Source of the DNA: an uncultured Collinsella sp.
Lineage (GTDB): Bacteria; Actinomycetota; Coriobacteriia; Coriobacteriales; Coriobacteriaceae
Length of the DNA stretch: 18,639 nucleotides
Direction: 5' to 3'
NCBI GenBank assembly: GCA_958443615.1
Contig: CAUCLI010000024.1
Location: 1-18,639, forward strand
In this document: positions 13,969-18,639 of the stretch, piece after piece
Numbering within the stretch: position 1 is the stretch's first letter
Layout of the letters: each line of letters begins with the position of its first letter
The notes under the pieces: generated by a model
What the model was told of the DNA's origin: nothing
Database searches by the model: none
What the model saw: the letters and a program-made list of their open reading frames with translations, nothing else
Position numbers and translations under genes: made by a program

Positions 13969-14562
13969 CTACTCGATTTCCCCGGCCTCGCGAAGCTCTT
14001 GGTCCACGCGCTCGTCGCGCAGGGAGCAGTTCTCGGTGAGCAGACAGTTCGGGCACATGCTCTCGCAGCGGATCACCTCGTTGAGCTGAGCGAGGTTGTA
14101 GCCCTTGATGCGCAGCAGATAGTCGCCGATCAGCGCGCGGACGGCCTCGATCGCGTAGGTGAGAGTGTACTTGCGACCATTCGGGAGACCGTCGACCGCC
14201 TCGAGGACGTCCTCCTTGGTGATGGCGAGCGCCTCATCGAACGTCTTACCGCGCAGCATCGCGGCGAGCGCCGTGGCGCACGCGATGGCGGCCAGGCAGC
14301 CGTGGCTGCGGAAACCGACCTCGACGAACGTCTCGGTCTCGGAGTCGATCTGCGCGAACAGCTGCATCTGCACCGTGCCGCGCTTCTCCTTGCCAACGCT
14401 GCAGAATGCGTTCGCCCCGTCCGGGATGCCACCGTTCTTGGCGTCAGCGATGAGGTCGAGGGCGCGCTCGGAGTATTCCGCGATGGGCGCGTCGTTTTCG
14501 ATCTGATACATGTCGGGCGTGCGCAAAAACGGCGTGTCCTCGGTCAGGCGGCGCTTGGCCAT
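13969..14562 (-). CDS. IscU/NifU-fold iron-sulfur scaffold-like protein with altered ligands
   Basis: A 197-aa protein. Residues about 45-150 match the IscU/NifU N-terminal fold: SHGCLAAIACATALAAMLRGKTFDEAL (87-111), ITKEDVLEAVDGLPNGRKY and AIEAVRALIGDY. Of the three cysteines that normally hold the cluster only the middle one is kept (C89). The first site aligns with R61/T63 and the last with Y132/T133 in place of the His-Cys pair. Instead there are C54 and C95, plus a C-terminal cluster C166, C170, C173, C179 (CX3CX2CX5C) absent from standard IscU. The start at 14562 is supported by AAAGGAA upstream. Position directly before the ferredoxin-AOR-cytochrome operon suggests a role in its maturation, but this is inference. 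General annotation would be iron-sulfur cluster assembly scaffold. Confidence 0.75.
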   Translation of the reverse strand: MAKRRLTEDTPFLRTPDMYQIENDAPIAEYSERALDLIADAKNGGIPDGANAFCSVGKEKRGTVQMQLFAQIDSETETFVEVGFRSHGCLAAIACATALAAMLRGKTFDEALAITKEDVLEAVDGLPNGRKYTLTYAIEAVRALIGDYLLRIKGYNLAQLNEVIRCESMCPNCLLTENCSLRDERVDQELREAGEIE

Positions 14563-14612
14563 GTCAGTGGTTCCTTTCTATCGGGTTTCCCTGTCATTAT
14601 CCCTATCAACGT

Positions 14613-14629
14613 GCCGCCGCGAAGGCGGC
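14613..14629. repeat. Short hairpin upstream of the IscU-like gene
   Basis: GCCGCC (14613-14618) pairs with GGCGGC (14624-14629), 5-nt loop. No T run follows on either strand, so it is not called a terminator. It lies in the leader of the IscU-like gene. Confidence 0.5.
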
Positions 14630-14658
14630 GTTGGCTTGCTGGAAGATCTCGCGCAGGG

Positions 14659-14712
14659 TCGCATTCGGACTTTCGGTCGCATTCGGACTTTCGGTCGCAT
14701 TCGGGCTTTCGG
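14659..14712. repeat. Three tandem 18-bp repeats
   Basis: TCGCATTCGGACTTTCGG occurs at 14659-14676 and 14677-14694 without change and at 14695-14712 with one substitution (A to G). They lie between the frameshifted gene and the IscU-like gene, and have no spacers, so this is not a CRISPR array. Confidence 0.95.
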
Positions 14713-14716
14713 CCGT

Positions 14717-14747
14717 AAAACGCCACACTGCAACAGGGTGGCATTTT
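14717..14747 (-). terminator. Probable terminator of the frameshifted gene
   Basis: On the minus strand AAAATGCCAC (14747-14738) pairs with GTGGCGTTTT (14726-14717) over 10 bp with one G-U pair, and ends in TTTT. The loop is 11 nt. It lies 27 nt after the restored stop codon at 14775. Confidence 0.55.
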
Positions 14748-14774
14748 GCGACCATCCACCCCCACGGCGAACCT

Positions 14775-15624
14775 TTACGGGTTTCGGAACTTCTCCACGC
14801 CGTACCACTCGGCCAGGGCCTTGCCCTGCGCGGGGCTCAGATGACGCGTCGAGAAGAAGAACGACTCGTTCAGGCTCGTCGTGGTGATCTCGATGTCGGA
14901 GTATGCCTCGTCGGCCATCGCGCGCTCGAAAAGCCCGGCGACCTTGGAGGCGGGAGGGTTGGTTCAGAAAGTCGGATGCCGCCACGGGACGCGGGTACAC
15001 ACGCGACTCGGTTCGGACCACATCCGCGAACGTCGCCAGGTCGTCCCCCTCCGCCGTGTTGAACAGCGCATGGGCGAAACTGTGGGACATGAGCGGCTTG
15101 GAATACAGGTACACCCCGGACTTGCCGCACAGCACCACGATGTCGGACACCTCGGGCTCGGGAAGAGGCTCGTCCAAGCCGAGTTCGTCGAGCTCTGGGC
15201 GATCATCGTATCCCAGAGGGACATCCTGTTTGCCGATGGCAGGCGAATCCTCCGCATGCGGGCGGTCCTCGATATAGGACAGCAGCTCGTCTGCGAACGT
15301 CTTGGCATCCACGCCAGCGGGCGCATACGCGCGCTTCACCCAGCGCTCGGGCGACGTGAGCTTGCCGTCATACGAACGGCGGCGCAGATCGGCGAGCGCC
15401 TGATCGGCCGCGATCAGCCAGTCGTTGTGAACATGAATGGCGGCGACCTCCCCGACAGAAGGCGCCGCCGCAGCCGACTCCCCGGTGGCCCCGACTTCGG
15501 CCGAAGGCACCGCTGCGGCCGACTCCCCGGCAACCCCAGCTTCGACTCGCGGAGCGACAGCCGCTCCCCGCCCAGCGCCGCCCGATGCGGCCCCGAAACC
15601 CGTCATCTCAAGCTCATCGCCCAT
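14775..15624 (-). pseudogene. Protein of unknown function interrupted by a single-base frameshift
   Basis: The ATG at 15624 (GAGGT ribosome site upstream) opens a frame that reads sensibly to residue 223 (VAASDFLNQP), then turns into Arg-rich nonsense running across the 18-bp repeats. If the T at minus-strand position 14955 is skipped, the frame continues as PASKVAGLFERAMADEAYSD and ends with VEKFRNP at a TAA (14775-14777), giving a natural-looking 282-aa protein. Layout: Ala/Gly-rich N-terminus with a 15-residue duplication (about 28-57), a helical charged middle, an acidic linker (141-159), then DIVVLCGKSGVYLYSKPLMS and a C-terminal domain. I do not recognise the family. It has neither signal peptide nor membrane segment. 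It may belong with the downstream redox genes. Sequencing error is possible. Confidence 0.75.
15458..15547 (-). repeat. Two 45-bp tandem copies inside the frameshifted gene
   Basis: Units 15458-15502 and 15503-15547 encode the related stretches EAGVAGESAAAVPS and EVGATGESAAAAPS in the Ala-rich N-terminal part. The duplication is in frame and diverged by several bases. Confidence 0.8.
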
Positions 15625-15654
15625 GACTCACCTCAAAACTCAGCCCCGCACCTC

Positions 15655-15724
15655 AAATGAAAAGGACGGGGTCAATCCGTACGCATGCCAGTTTACCAGC
15701 ATGCATGCGAATCGACCCCGTCCT
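15655..15724 (-). terminator. Large terminator hairpin after typA
   Basis: Outer 11-bp perfect stem AGGACGGGGTC (15663-15673) / GACCCCGTCCT (15714-15724) and an inner 7-bp stem CGCATGC (15682-15688) / GCATGCG (15703-15709). On the minus strand the outer stem is followed by TTTTC. It lies between typA and the next gene, which therefore needs its own promoter within a short distance. Confidence 0.75.
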
Positions 15725-15808
15725 CTACCGAACGCGCGGGTCTCGTCATCCAGACGCAGCGCAAAAGCCACGGGGACGGCATCCGCGCCGCCCCTACCTC
15801 AACCGACC

Positions 15809-17638
<1,830 letters not shown>

Positions 17639-17984
17639 GGGCGTCCCCTATCCATTATTCGGCCTCACGCAAGCCAATTCCGATGAGCGTGATTATTAGT
17701 CGGTATACGGAAATCGTAACGGCGGTATTGTAGCTGTTGTGCAAAGCGCAGACATGTCTCACCAGCGGCTTTGCCGGCAGTTACACATAATCTGAAGGTA
17801 AGAGGCACTGAGGGCCGGCCGGCAGAGCGATTACGCAAATATCTCAGCAGGGGTGCGATCACTCCAGCCGAGGGCCGACCATCCTGACGATGGGTGATTA
17901 TCCCGTCGAAAGAAGATCGTGGAAGATCGTCCCGCCGAGAACAACCGAGGATGCCGCATCAAGACAAACGTTGCCCGATGCGCA
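17639..17984. other. Intergenic stretch upstream of typA
   Basis: No gene is supported; short frames here lack ribosome sites. It should hold the typA promoter: a TACAAT (17732-17727, minus) and an AT-rich stretch at 17690-17700 are present but no convincing -35 partner. Other features are an 8-bp palindrome GGCCGGCC near 17814 and a small GAAGATCGT direct repeat near 17910-17930. I see no clear terminator for the gene ending at 17985. Confidence 0.5.
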
Positions 17985-18446
17985 TTAAAGCAGGGCAGGC
18001 TCCTCGCCGGCAGGCTCGGGATCACACCAACGGAAATCCTCACCGGTCCCGGCTCCTTCGTAGAGAACGTACGCCGAGTAACCCATGGACATGCCGCGTT
18101 GATAGAAGCTCACAATGACGGCATCCTGGAACTCACAATCCAGTTCAACGCCGCCCGCGTAGGCGATGGCATAGCGATCAAGTGGCCCGACATGATCGGA
18201 CTGAATGCCCGCGGCATTGCTCTCGATGAAATGCTGGGCCCCCTCAAGGCAGGCCTCGGGGCCATCTTCCGTGAAGCACGCCTGATAGCGATTGGCATTC
18301 TCGTCCTCGGCGATGAGCATAACTCCAAGGTCCTCACCATCGGCGAGGGCGTTGAGCATATCATCGATCAGATCACATACCATGCCATCGAGCTCGGGCG
18401 AGACCTCATCCTGAGAAGCTTCGTTGTTGTAGTTTTCCTCAGACAT
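17985..18446 (-). CDS. Acidic hypothetical protein
   Basis: A 153-aa soluble, strongly acidic protein with no signal peptide or membrane helix. I do not recognise the family. It begins MSEENYNNEASQDEVSPELD, followed by a helical part (DGMVCDLIDDMLNALADGEDLG), then alternating beta-like stretches (GVMLIAEDENANRYQACF, DRYAIAYAGGVEL, DAVIVSFYQRGMSMGYSAYVLYEG) and an acidic tail (DPEPAGEEPALL). The start was moved 18 codons into the frame because AGGAG lies 5 nt before ATG 18446. It sits alone between an rRNA operon terminator and typA. Confidence 0.8.
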   Translation of the reverse strand: MSEENYNNEASQDEVSPELDGMVCDLIDDMLNALADGEDLGVMLIAEDENANRYQACFTEDGPEACLEGAQHFIESNAAGIQSDHVGPLDRYAIAYAGGVELDCEFQDAVIVSFYQRGMSMGYSAYVLYEGAGTGEDFRWCDPEPAGEEPALL

Positions 18447-18535
18447 GGAGTCTCCTAACCATTCGAGCTGACGCCCCAACGTAACGTTGCAAAAGACCAT
18501 GATAGACCAAAGCCTGAATGCAGCCTATCCGTATA

Positions 18536-18566
18536 GCAAAAGAGGGCGGTCAATTGACCACCCTCT
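18536..18566 (-). terminator. Terminator of the rRNA operon
   Basis: AGAGGG-C-GGTCAATTGACC-A-CCCTCT at 18541-18566 folds into a long stem; on the minus strand the C/A mismatch becomes a U-G pair, so the stem is continuous and is followed by TTTTGC. A second hairpin, GCTTTCGC (18574-18581) / GCGAAAGC (18591-18598), lies between it and the 5S end. Confidence 0.85.
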
Positions 18567-18603
18567 ATTTACTGCTTTCGCTTCAAAAGCGCGAAAGCCG
18601 TCC

Positions 18604-18639
18604 ACCGGTCAGCGGCGCCCTGCTCTCCCACGGGCTGGC
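18604..18639 (-). rRNA. rrf: 5S rRNA, 3' end only (runs off the right edge)
   Basis: On the minus strand the sequence reads GTGGGAGAGCAGGGCGCCGC then TGACCGGT, matching the conserved 3' part of bacterial 5S rRNA (the GGGAGAGTAGGNCGCCGC type stretch) and its helix I strand. Hairpins and a terminator follow at once, as expected for the end of an rRNA operon. The exact 3' end is estimated; the rest of the operon would lie to the right. Confidence 0.75.

Noticed and set aside
14659..14712. Possible CRISPR array
   Set aside because: The 18-bp units are contiguous with no spacers and no cas genes are nearby.
17727..17755. Candidate typA promoter with -10 TACAAT
   Set aside because: The hexamer 17 nt upstream reads ATGTCT, far from a -35 consensus, so I do not call it.

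Overview
This is a GC-rich window of a Gram-positive-like anaerobe, most likely a gut actinobacterium of the class Coriobacteriia (Collinsella-like; genus not proven). The pointers are high GC with strong AGGAGG-type ribosome sites, Ade1-like PurC, a TSCPD-domain protein, and Tat-exported iron-sulfur and multiheme proteins like those of Coriobacteriia. Every protein gene I accept lies on the minus strand. The only plus-strand gene is a tRNA-Lys.

Layout in the direction of minus-strand transcription (right to left): the 3' end of a 5S rRNA and the terminator of an rRNA operon (18541-18639); an acidic hypothetical protein (17985-18446); the GTPase typA/bipA (15809-17638); a gene of unknown function carrying a 1-nt frameshift (14775-15624); an IscU/NifU-fold protein that has lost most usual cluster ligands (13969-14562); then a compact three-gene redox operon: Tat-exported four-cluster ferredoxin (13023-13763), tungsten aldehyde:ferredoxin oxidoreductase-family enzyme (10764-13010), membrane-anchored five-heme cytochrome c (10063-10737), closed by a UUCG terminator. 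After a hairpin-rich spacer come a TSCPD protein and an overlapping Tat lipoprotein, an OmpR-type response regulator, its probable sensor kinase (separated from it by a terminator), purC, a small two-helix membrane protein, an M29 aminopeptidase, and finally carA and the start of carB at the left edge.

The most interesting part is 10063-15624. The ferredoxin, AOR-family enzyme and cytochrome look like a respiratory chain linking the membrane quinone pool to a W/Mo-pterin enzyme. The enzyme has no signal peptide, but its ferredoxin partner has a Tat signal, so the pair could be exported together. The E. coli ydhYVWXUT cluster is the nearest well-known parallel. The upstream repurposed IscU-fold protein and the frameshifted unknown gene may be accessory to it. 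The substrate cannot be read from the sequence.

The spacers are also rich in structure: a 14-bp plus 8-bp co-spaced inverted pair (2389-2517), a 21-bp perfect inverted repeat with satellite half-arms (9837-9917), a 10-bp-arm operator-like palindrome (13893-13918), three 18-bp tandem repeats (14659-14712) and a degenerate 19-20-bp repeat array (8112-8189).
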